Positions 52,339-59,842 of a stretch of DNA of 64,000 nucleotides are shown in pieces. Under the pieces are notes generated by a model that saw only the letters and a list, made by a program, of their open reading frames with translations, did no database searches and was not told where the DNA came from. The number at the start of each line of letters is the position of its first letter. The stretch's first letter is position 1. The position numbers were made by a program, and so were the translations under genes. Source of the DNA: Nocardia neocaledoniensis (GTDB taxonomy: Bacteria > Actinomycetota > Actinomycetes > Mycobacteriales > Mycobacteriaceae); NCBI RefSeq assembly GCF_029868625.1, contig NZ_JARWOJ010000225.1, positions 1 through 64,000 of the forward strand. The letters run 5' to 3'.

Positions 52339-53526
52339 CTATTGCACTATCGACACCGCAGGGTCGATTCGCAGGAGGGCGCGTGTGTAGTCCTCGATAC
52401 TGACGAGCTTGTTGAAATGGGCATGGTGACTACCGGTTTCGAAATCGCGCCAATATCGCTGCAACGGGTTGCTAGCGGCGAACCCGCTGGTCCCACCCAG
52501 ATCTAGCAGCAACAAGATCGCTTCGCGGGACCGATCTATCGCGGCCGTCATATGCCGACGAGCACGGGTGCGCTCTGCCCGTGTCATGGCGTCCGCGGTG
52601 AAGGCGGCGTCGATCAGGTCAGCCGAACACAGCAGATGCCCGGTGGCTGCATCGAGCAAGTGATCGGCCTCTGCCAACCAGTGGCGTGTGAGGGGGGATT
52701 CCACAGCTGAGCTATAGATCGTGTCGGTGAGCGGCTTGCCTTTGGCGAGCATCGTTTGCACGGTATCGAGAGCGCCATACGCGGCTCCCACCAGCGCTGC
52801 AATCGTACGATGAGCCAGACCGATGAACTTCTCAGGCTTGGGAAGGTTGAGCATACCCTCGACAGCATCGACCGGGTGCCGGATTACGCGGTGCTCGGGG
52901 ACGAATTCGTCGTCGAATCTGACCGTGTGACTGCCAGTCCCGAGCATGCCTGCTACGTCCCAGGTGTGCTCGATGTCGGCCGCAGCAAGTGGCGCGATCA
53001 TCGATACCACCTCGCCACTGTCTACTCCGTCGACAACGACGGGAACAGTAACCAGGAGCATCCAGTCACCGATCTCGCAACCGGAGACTGTGGGGAACCG
53101 TCCCGTCACTCGGTAGCCGGCATCGACGACGGTCGCCGTCGCATTGTGATTTCCGCCGTTGTTGCATACGAAGATGTCCGGTGTCGTGGACAACATGTCT
53201 TCGACACCGTCCAGTGGCAAGAGAGGGAGAAGTGCATCGACCACGCCGGTGATACCGACCAGCCAGCCTGCGGACGCACATCCACGACCGACTTCGAGGA
53301 TGACCCTAGCCTGTTCGCGTATTGAGAGATCCTCACCACCCAGTGACCTGGGCACGCTCATTCGGAACAGGCCCGCTGTGCGTAGCGCATCCACAACTTC
53401 GGGGGTCAGCCGTCGATCACGTTCCGCAGCTGCCGCGTTGTCCCTCAACAGTGGGACAAGTAGTCGCGCCCGGTCGACCAGCGCCTGCGACTCAGCGGAT
53501 GACCGTTCATCTATTGGACTAGACAT
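52339..53526 (-). CDS. Acyl-CoA-dehydrogenase-fold flavin monooxygenase, HsaA-like (395 aa)
   Basis: A two-component flavin-dependent monooxygenase in the acyl-CoA dehydrogenase fold, like HsaA, DszC or HpaB-type group D enzymes. N-terminal part: VDALRTAGLFRMSVPRSLGGEDLS; middle: ASAGWLVGITG and VTGRFPTVSGCEIGDWMLL; C-terminal: LLLLDLGGTSGFAASNPLQRYWRDFETGSHHAHFN, where the conserved DLGG, RxWRD and the double His are characteristic of this group. It lacks the catalytic Glu of true dehydrogenases as far as I can tell. It needs a flavin reductase partner, and none is in the window. It lies 87 bases behind the AONS-like gene. Confidence 0.8.
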   Translation of the reverse strand: MSSPIDERSSAESQALVDRARLLVPLLRDNAAAAERDRRLTPEVVDALRTAGLFRMSVPRSLGGEDLSIREQARVILEVGRGCASAGWLVGITGVVDALLPLLPLDGVEDMLSTTPDIFVCNNGGNHNATATVVDAGYRVTGRFPTVSGCEIGDWMLLVTVPVVVDGVDSGEVVSMIAPLAAADIEHTWDVAGMLGTGSHTVRFDDEFVPEHRVIRHPVDAVEGMLNLPKPEKFIGLAHRTIAALVGAAYGALDTVQTMLAKGKPLTDTIYSSAVESPLTRHWLAEADHLLDAATGHLLCSADLIDAAFTADAMTRAERTRARRHMTAAIDRSREAILLLLDLGGTSGFAASNPLQRYWRDFETGSHHAHFNKLVSIEDYTRALLRIDPAVSIVQ

Positions 53527-53613
53527 CGTTTCCTATCGATGACGTGTTTCGGTTGCGTCCGCGCTGGCTCCACTGAGATGGACCCAGCATCCTCTCATGC
53601 GTGACAGGTACCG

Positions 53614-54837
53614 TCAGCCCGCTGCTGGACGCGCCACCGAAAGGGCGTTTGCCATCGCAGAGACGAGGTTCTCGATGTCGGCTTCGCTGTGATGGCAGGT
53701 CAAAGTCACCCGCAGACCTGCGCGGTCCATGGGCACAGCGGGGAACGCCGCGAGACCGACGAGATAACCACCGTCACGAAGGTCACGGATGGCTCGGTAG
53801 GTACGATCGACCGATCCCACGGTGATGCAGCGAATCGGAGCGACTGAATCGCTGGTGAGCGGCAGATCACGTTCTGCTGCTCGTCTATTGAACAGTTCGA
53901 TCAAGCTGCACAGCCGGTCCTGCAGCGGTTGCACGGCTTCAGCCAAATGTAGTCGAGCCGACGCAACCACCGCGCCGAGCATGGGTGGCTGGACCTGCCC
54001 AGAGAACAGCATCGGCCCGCCGAGGGTGAAAACGCGCTCCAACAGTTCATTGTTGGGGAAGGTGAGCGCTCCACCGACAGCTCCGAACGCCTTGCCCAGC
54101 GACATGGCGACGACGCTGCGCGACAACGTCGCCGAGTCCAGCGCTTCGAGCGCGTAACCTCTTCCTCGCTTTCCCGACCACGAAACGGAGTGCGCGTCGT
54201 CGACGTACAGCCACAATTTTGGGAAGCGTTTCATCAAATGATTGAGGGCTTCAGCCGGAGCGAAATCCGCCTCCATACTGTATAGGCCATCCAGAGCGTA
54301 CCAGACTCGCTCGTGGCTCGATGAGAGTTCCTCGACGCGAGCTCCCAATTCAGTCAGGTCACTGTGCGGGATCGAGGACACGTTGGGGTTGTAGTCCCGA
54401 ACCAACGAGGACGCCACGTAGATACTGTTGTGCGCCTGGCGGTCAAGGATGAGTGCGTCTTGTTCAGCGACCAGGGACGGAAGTGCGGAGATGTGTCCCA
54501 ACGTTGTCGTCGGCGCAATGAGCGTCGGGCGTCCGAAGAGATGCGACAACAGGTCTTCAGCTTCAGCGTAGAGTGGCGACGAAAGATATGACCGCGAGGC
54601 CGAGAAGAGGGCTCCGTAGCGGTCTGCAGCATCTTTAACGCCTTGTTTGACCTCCGGGTGCATCTCGAGGCCGAGATAGCTGCATGATTCAAAGTTCAGT
54701 AGCGATTTTCCCTCGACCGTCACCGTCCGACCGTCAAGACTGTCGTCCTGTGCGGTGTTTCGAAAAATTCCGAGACGAACCGCGATACCGATTACAGACT
54801 CTACGGCCGCAGTACGCTGGTGGTGCGTTGTAACCAT
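53614..54837 (-). CDS. Alpha-oxoamine synthase, AONS/KBL-like PLP enzyme (407 aa)
   Basis: A PLP enzyme of the alpha-oxoamine synthase family, which condenses an amino acid with an acyl thioester and loses CO2 (BioF, Kbl, HemA, SPT). Motifs: NFESCSYLGLEMHPEV near the N-terminus, GRPTLIAPTTTLGHISAL, LYVDDAHSVSWSGKRGRG (Asp and His that hold the cofactor) and VVAMSLGKAFGAVGG, with Lys forming the Schiff base. The normal family has GTGxxG-type segments and S-x-S-K; here the sequence SLGKAFG differs in detail, so substrate is open. ATG at 54837 has GGAG seven bases upstream. It is not in a biotin operon; between a P450 and a flavin monooxygenase it suits a natural-product or lipid-amine pathway. 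Confidence 0.8.
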   Translation of the reverse strand: MVTTHHQRTAAVESVIGIAVRLGIFRNTAQDDSLDGRTVTVEGKSLLNFESCSYLGLEMHPEVKQGVKDAADRYGALFSASRSYLSSPLYAEAEDLLSHLFGRPTLIAPTTTLGHISALPSLVAEQDALILDRQAHNSIYVASSLVRDYNPNVSSIPHSDLTELGARVEELSSSHERVWYALDGLYSMEADFAPAEALNHLMKRFPKLWLYVDDAHSVSWSGKRGRGYALEALDSATLSRSVVAMSLGKAFGAVGGALTFPNNELLERVFTLGGPMLFSGQVQPPMLGAVVASARLHLAEAVQPLQDRLCSLIELFNRRAAERDLPLTSDSVAPIRCITVGSVDRTYRAIRDLRDGGYLVGLAAFPAVPMDRAGLRVTLTCHHSEADIENLVSAMANALSVARPAAG

Positions 54838-54884
54838 CTCTACACTCCGAGAACTAGCATGCTGAGTTGAAGACCACACGAGCG

Positions 54885-54918
54885 TCGAAGGGCAACCCAG
54901 CGATGGGTTGCCCTTCGA
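54885..54918. terminator. Perfect hairpin between P450 and AONS-like genes
   Basis: A 15-bp perfect stem TCGAAGGGCAACCCA with loop GCGA. It lies 56 bases after the P450 stop and 47 before the AONS-like start. Followed by T-rich sequence on the plus strand (TCATTCTTCGTT), less so on the minus strand. It may weaken or end the P450 transcript or serve as a processing site. Confidence 0.55.
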
Positions 54919-54974
54919 TCATTCTTCGTTGATGGATCCGATCGTACGGGTCGGTCGGAGATTGGGGCAGGATT

Positions 54975-56243
54975 TCAGTGCGCCACAGGACATCCCGTCG
55001 TCGCGTGCATCTTCTTGACAGCACCGGCGAAGTTTCCGACAAGCAATTCAGGCTCGGTCAAGACGAGGTCGGGCACGCGATGGAACAGTTGGTCGAACAT
55101 ATTGCGCAGCATCGACTGCGCAAGGAAGCTGCCGATGCAGAAGTGCGGCCCGCCGCCGCCGAATGCCACATGCCCCATCGGTTTCCGGCTGATGTCGAAC
55201 TTCCAGGGGTCGGCGAATACGGTTTCATCCCGGTTGCCTGATGCGTAGAACATCACGACCCAGTCCCCCTTGCGTATCTGACGCCCACCGAGCTCGGTGT
55301 CCTCAGTTGCCGTTCGCCGGAAGGTCATGATCGGAGACACCCAGCGCAGCACTTCTTCGACGGCGTTGTTGATTCGGCCGTCGAAGTCTTCGAGCAGGTA
55401 GGCGAGCTGGTCGGGGTGTTCTAGAAATGCCTTGGTTCCCAAGCTGATCGACGTTCGTGTCGTATCATTCCCAGCGAATGACAGCAGCACGAACATGGTT
55501 GCCAGCTCCTCGTCGGAGAGCCGTTTGCCATCGACTTCAGCCTTGACAAGGTTCGACCACACATCATCACGTGGACAGGCTCGCGTGAGCTCGGCGAATT
55601 CGAATCCGATGGCAAGATTGCCGATCGTCCCGTCCATCAGCACCTCAGCGGGCGGCCTTCCGGCCGCGACGTCTGGGTCATTCCAGGCTGCCATCTCGTC
55701 TGCGTTGTGCGCCGCCTGGTCTCTGTACTGCTCGGGCAGCCCCACCGCGTCGTAGAAGGTGTTCATGGGCATGTGCTTGGATACATTCTGCACGAAATCG
55801 CCTTCACCGATATCGAGCAGTCGATCGACGATGCCTGCGGCGCGGGCTCGGATGCCCTCCTCTAGCCTTTGCACCTGCTTCGGCGTGAACGCGCCGCTGA
55901 CCAGCTTGCGCATGGTCATGTGCTTTTCGCCGTCCATGCCAAGAAAACCTTCTGCGGCCTCAAGGATTTCCTTGGGTATTTCCTCCATTTGAACCCCCTC
56001 GCCAGAGCAGAAGAGGTCCGGGCGCCTGCTGACGTACTTGATCAGCTCATGCGATGTCACCGCCCAGTAGCCCTCGTTCTCAGGCTCTGAGATACCGCCT
56101 TCAGCGGGCGGCTGCCAACTCACCGGCCGATTTTTGCGCAACTCGGCCAGACGCACGTCCCGCTCCCGCGGGCTCATGGCCCAGAAACTCAGACTGGACA
56201 CCTCGACCGGGTCGTACTCGCGATCTGCAGGCAGTGTGCTCAT
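54975..56243 (-). CDS. Cytochrome P450 (422 aa)
   Basis: A soluble bacterial P450 of the CYP125/CYP142-like general type. The I-helix is VLLSFAGNDTTRTSISLG (AGxDTT with Asn for the usual x), the K-helix ExxR is in EEVLRWVSP, and the haem loop is FGGGGPHFCIGSFLAQSMLR with the Cys ligand. ATG at 56243 has AGGAGAA at the right distance; the open frame reaches 56351 without a better start. It needs a ferredoxin and reductase; the nearest ferredoxin gene is at 62554. First gene of the minus-strand cluster, its promoter region holds the 18-base palindrome, across from the TetR gene at 56957. Confidence 0.9.
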   Translation of the reverse strand: MSTLPADREYDPVEVSSLSFWAMSPRERDVRLAELRKNRPVSWQPPAEGGISEPENEGYWAVTSHELIKYVSRRPDLFCSGEGVQMEEIPKEILEAAEGFLGMDGEKHMTMRKLVSGAFTPKQVQRLEEGIRARAAGIVDRLLDIGEGDFVQNVSKHMPMNTFYDAVGLPEQYRDQAAHNADEMAAWNDPDVAAGRPPAEVLMDGTIGNLAIGFEFAELTRACPRDDVWSNLVKAEVDGKRLSDEELATMFVLLSFAGNDTTRTSISLGTKAFLEHPDQLAYLLEDFDGRINNAVEEVLRWVSPIMTFRRTATEDTELGGRQIRKGDWVVMFYASGNRDETVFADPWKFDISRKPMGHVAFGGGGPHFCIGSFLAQSMLRNMFDQLFHRVPDLVLTEPELLVGNFAGAVKKMHATTGCPVAH

Positions 56244-56956
56244 CGATTGGTTCTCCTGTTGTTGAATCAGAGCCGTAACGTGAAGGACAGCCCCATCTCG
56301 CCCTTCAGGATGTTTGGGCGCGGCAGGCACCCCCGCCTTGCCAGGAAACATCTCGCGGGCGAGATTCCTCTATCGCTCTGAGCTTCCGGCGACGTCCGAG
56401 CGACGACGATCTGGGCTGTGCGGGTTCCCCTGAGCGACCCCGCCTCGCGCCTCTTTGAAGCCTCTGGCATTGCTCGGCGGCATGCCCGTCGCCGGGCGGA
56501 GCGGTCGACCCTGGGCCCGCATACGAACACTCATCGAGATCTCCGATGCCGATGGGGTCGCCAGGCCGGGGACCGCGGCAACCCAATTACGATTCAAATA
56601 CCATGTAGAATTTCTACCGAAGGCGTCATCTCCATCCGGCAATGAGGACCGGAGATGTGACCTGCGACATATCCTGCATGAAGTCTAGCATAAGTCGACT
56701 TATGCGGCAAGGGTGCTGGTAAGAACCATCTCTGGCCAGCCGAGCAACCCGAGTAGGCGATGTCCTCGACCCGTCGATCAGACGGGCTGACGACGAGGGC
56801 GGCTCGCACCCGCCGCCCCGCTTAGACTCTATATTCAATTTCACGCCTCCCGGAGACGAAGGCGGCACGATGCGCGCCCGTCCTTCGTGCCCGCAACAGC
56901 CGACCGACCCGAGCGGGCCAGCGCGTACGCATCTGTCCAGTTACCAAGAGGAACGT
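56244..56956. other. Divergent promoter region of P450 cluster and TetR gene
   Basis: More than 700 bases with frames on both strands that show no family resemblance. It contains the 18-base palindrome at 56688-56705. AT-rich stretches around 56580-56610 and 56820-56840 (TCTATATTCAATTT) may be promoters. Confidence 0.4.
56688..56705. promoter_or_regulatory. Perfect 18-bp palindrome, candidate TetR operator
   Basis: GCATAAGTCGACTTATGC, a perfect inverted repeat in the divergent region between the P450 cluster and the TetR gene. Length and symmetry are ideal for a TetR dimer. It is some 250 bases from the regulator start and 445 from the P450 start, so transcripts would have long leaders or further promoters exist. 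Confidence 0.6.
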
Positions 56957-57655
56957 ATGACCACCAATCGGACTACCGACCATCCATACCACCCGGCCAG
57001 CGTGTCCGCTCTCGCAGCGCAGAGACACGCCGACAGGGAGTGGTACCGGCGCCGAATCATTCTCGCCGCAGATGAAGCGTTCACCACGAACGGCTATCAC
57101 GCGACATTCATGGATGAGATCGGTCGGCGTGTGGGAGTCAGCAAACCGGTACTGTACAACTACTTTACTGGCAAGTTGGAGCTCTATTTGGCCGTACTGC
57201 AGACGCACCTCGACAATCTGGTAGCCGGCGTCCGGAGTGCTCTTGGCGCTGCGGAAGAAAATGCCATGCGGGTCAGCAATGCCGTCTCCGCTTATTTCGA
57301 CTTCGTCGACAAAGACACTGCCGGTTACAGACTGGTTTTCGATTCCGACCTCATCAGCGAGCCATCGGTCCAGTGGAGAACACGACAGGCAACCGAGGCC
57401 TGCATCGACGCAGTGTGCGCTGAGCTTCTTCGCGGATCCAGCCTGTCACCGAAACACACCCGCGCCATGGCGGTCGGGCTTGTCGGTGCAAGCCACCATG
57501 CCGCCCGGTATTGGATCGAGGCCGGACGCCCGGTTCCCAAAGCCGATGCAGTGGCAGCCACTGCATCGCTATGTTGGGGAGGGCTGTCCGGGATCGATCA
57601 CCGTGCCCCTACGATGCCGCTGGATGCCGCAAATGCCCAGGATGAAAGCAGCTGA
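56957..57655 (+). CDS. TetR-family regulator (232 aa)
   Basis: DNA-binding domain: IILAADEAFTTNGYHATFMDEIGRRVGVSKPVLYNYFTGKLELYLAVL, a standard TetR helix-turn-helix with recognition helix SKPVLYNYF, as in FadR/KstR-type lipid regulators. ATG at 56957 has AGAGGAAC eight bases upstream; an earlier ATG at 56870 would add 29 unstructured residues. The C-terminal domain is helical (VSAYFDFVDKDTAGYRLVF, GLVGASHHAARYWIEAG). Divergent from the P450 cluster with the palindrome between, so it probably controls that cluster and itself. Confidence 0.87.
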   Translation: MTTNRTTDHPYHPASVSALAAQRHADREWYRRRIILAADEAFTTNGYHATFMDEIGRRVGVSKPVLYNYFTGKLELYLAVLQTHLDNLVAGVRSALGAAEENAMRVSNAVSAYFDFVDKDTAGYRLVFDSDLISEPSVQWRTRQATEACIDAVCAELLRGSSLSPKHTRAMAVGLVGASHHAARYWIEAGRPVPKADAVAATASLCWGGLSGIDHRAPTMPLDAANAQDESS

Positions 57656-58435
57656 TGAGGGAGCATATGCCTGACACGTATTGTGCCTGTCCTGATGGGG
57701 GCATTCAGGCATCGTAGGTGAGCCGGTCATGCTCTGACCGTGCTATCGGCGGTGGACCTGGCCGGTAATAACGCGGCGAGCACGATGCCCAGGAGGTAGA
57801 CGGGTCGCCCGTGACCTCGGTTCGACGGGCGCCTACTAGGTTCGGCACAACTTAAACGGCTGTACACCCGACAACATTTGCACTCAACGGTGTCAGAGTG
57901 TCGGAATAACCCGGCCGTAGAGCCGACATCGACTGCGGGTTGACGAACCTCCGCCGATTGAAGCTGGACATGCCCAACGTGCCGGTCGACGAAAAACACG
58001 TCGACCAAGCCGCCCACGTGGCCGATACATAGTCGGACACCCAACATTTCGGATGCGGCTGCCAGTCTCTTCGCCGAAGCCCACTACGCGCTCACGCCTT
58101 TACGGCTACAGCCTCACCGCCGCCCTGGCCATGCACGCATACACAAGCCCGCCCGCCACACCTGCGGCGAAGCCGACTTTCTCCCGACCGGACCGATGTC
58201 GAGAACAACTGGTACTTGCCCACCTTCGCCCGTTTCCGCGGGACCAGGAATCCGCTGTTCCTTCGACCTCGTTGACACTCCGGTCGCTGAGATCAACTGC
58301 CAGTGCGTATACCCACCCGGTGCCTCGGGACCCGGCGACCACTGTCCGCCATGAACATGATGCGCGCGCACCCCTTCCTGAACAGTTGCCCGGTGGCTAT
58401 ACCAACAAGGCGATGTTGTCCCCGGATCAGCTCGT
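57656..58435. other. No gene seen
   Basis: Nearly 780 bases between the TetR gene and the conservon. Frames on both strands lack motifs; one near 58200 (FDLVDTPVAEINCQCVYPPG in plus frame) looks protein-like and may be part of a decayed gene. Nothing can be named. Confidence 0.35.
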
Positions 58436-59047
58436 CTAGCGCCCCGGCCCGTAGCTCGATGATGGAGTTATGGCCATGACATGCTCGAGTAGACAAATCA
58501 GTACCTGCTTGGCAGATTCCCGATCGCGTACATCGCACAGGCGAATGGGCACTCCGGATGGCAGGTCCAGCGCTGCGCGGACTTCCTCTGCGTCATAGAC
58601 ATCGGCCCAGTCGAAACAATTGACGGCGACCATGAATGGTATCCCCCGGGACTCGAAATAGTCCACGGCCGCGAAACAGTCCGAAAGCCGACGAGTGTCT
58701 GCCAGCACCACCGCACCCAACGCACCGAAGGAAAGCTCGTTCCACATGAACCAGAAGCGATCCTGCCCGGGCGTGCCGAAGAGATATAGCACGATATCCG
58801 ATGCGAGCGTGATTCGGCCGAAGTCCAACGCAACGGTGGTCGTCGTCTTGTCTTCAACTCCGGTGATATCGTCAACGATCGCACCTAGCTGGGAGAGCCG
58901 TTCCTCGGTGCGCAAGGGGGTAATCTCGCTCACGGTGCCGACCATGGTGGTCTTGCCGACGCCGAAGCCGCCGGCGACCAGAAGTTTTACGGCCTGAATC
59001 GCGCCGATATCGGTCTCGTTGAAACGATCAGATCCTGCGTATGCCAT
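58436..59047 (-). CDS. cvnD: Conservon GTPase-like protein CvnD (203 aa)
   Basis: Small P-loop GTPase-like protein of the actinobacterial conservons. Walker A is VAGGFGVGKTTMVG (about residues 25-37), the switch II-type motif is LFGTPGQDRFWFMW, and the base-recognition-like motif is VNCFDWAD (VN.FD in place of NKxD, as in the family). Conservons form membrane-associated signalling units that resemble eukaryotic G-protein coupled pathways, with CvnA as sensor, CvnB a roadblock protein, CvnC a DUF742 protein and CvnD the GTPase. Start overlaps the end of cvnC by 20 bases. Last gene of the unit. Confidence 0.88.
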   Translation of the reverse strand: MAYAGSDRFNETDIGAIQAVKLLVAGGFGVGKTTMVGTVSEITPLRTEERLSQLGAIVDDITGVEDKTTTTVALDFGRITLASDIVLYLFGTPGQDRFWFMWNELSFGALGAVVLADTRRLSDCFAAVDYFESRGIPFMVAVNCFDWADVYDAEEVRAALDLPSGVPIRLCDVRDRESAKQVLICLLEHVMAITPSSSYGPGR

Positions 59048-59405
59048 CGAGTACCGCCTGAAGAAGTGTCGGATCCGGCGTACTGGGAACCGACGGAGAC
59101 CGAGTAATGACGTGTCCCGAGTCGATCAAATCGCCGACAAGGACCTTTACCGCGGCCATCAGAAGGTTCAGATGCGCGGCGATCTCAGCAATCGATAGCG
59201 GACGCTCGTAACATAACTGCACGATCTCTCCATACTCTCGATCGAACGCCGTGGTCGCAGCCTCCGACCGGATGGCGACCACCAAGGTCAGAATATCGAG
59301 ATTATGTCGACCTTTTCCAGCTCGACCACGAGTCACAGCAAAAGGCCGGACCAATGGTCCGGGGTCATCGGCGAGCGACCACTCGTCGCTATCGTTGAAA
59401 TTCAC
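59028..59405 (-). CDS. cvnC: Conservon DUF742 protein CvnC (125 aa)
   Basis: DUF742 protein: LVRPFAVTRGRAGKGRHNLDILTLVVA, then IVQLCYERPLSIAEIAAHLNLLMAAVKVLVGDLIDSGHV, a winged-helix-like segment that mediates contacts in the conservon, with the usual RPxxxTxGR start. Overlaps cvnB (four bases, ATGA-like) and cvnD (20 bases). Length is normal. Confidence 0.88.
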   Translation of the reverse strand: MNFNDSDEWSLADDPGPLVRPFAVTRGRAGKGRHNLDILTLVVAIRSEAATTAFDREYGEIVQLCYERPLSIAEIAAHLNLLMAAVKVLVGDLIDSGHVITRSPSVPSTPDPTLLQAVLDGIRRI

Positions 59406-59842
59406 GGATGGTACGACACATGTGGGGCGGTCGCGGTGGACCGGGGACTCGCCGAAAGCTGGTCGCGGACCTGCCCGACTGTGACGTTGATTTCATAGGC
59501 GACCAAGCCGAGATCGGCGTCCATGCCTGCCAGCAGCGCCACGCACGCGCCCTGGCCGGCTTCGGTCACCATCAAGTAGCCCTCGTCGAGCTCGACGACC
59601 GTCTGGCGAAGTTGCCCCTTGTCGAACCGGTATCCGACCCCGCGAGCCAAACTGTGTAGTGCCGAGGATACTGCAGCGAGGTGTTCGGCATCCTCGCGGC
59701 TGACCCCGTCCGAACCCGCCAACGCCAATCCGTCCGCAGAGAGCACGACCGCCCGCTCGGCTCCCGGAACCTTGCCGACAAGACTATTGAGCAGCCAGTC
59801 GAGTGCACCGACAGTTCGGTCCACTGCAACATTGTCGTTCAT
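59402..59842 (-). CDS. cvnB: Conservon roadblock/LC7 protein CvnB (146 aa)
   Basis: Roadblock/LC7 domain: LDWLLNSLVGKVPGAERAVVLSADGLALAGSDGVSREDAEHLAA and VVELDEGYLMVTEAGQGACVALLAG. Such proteins act as a GTPase-activating or scaffold partner of CvnD, like MglB for MglA. Start overlaps the stop of cvnA and its stop overlaps the start of cvnC. Length normal for the family. Confidence 0.88.
   Translation of the reverse strand: MNDNVAVDRTVGALDWLLNSLVGKVPGAERAVVLSADGLALAGSDGVSREDAEHLAAVSSALHSLARGVGYRFDKGQLRQTVVELDEGYLMVTEAGQGACVALLAGMDADLGLVAYEINVTVGQVRDQLSASPRSTATAPHVSYHP

Noticed and set aside
57727-58342. Possible decayed enzyme gene before the conservon
   Set aside because: Short peptide stretches look protein-like but cannot be placed in any family, so no feature is claimed.
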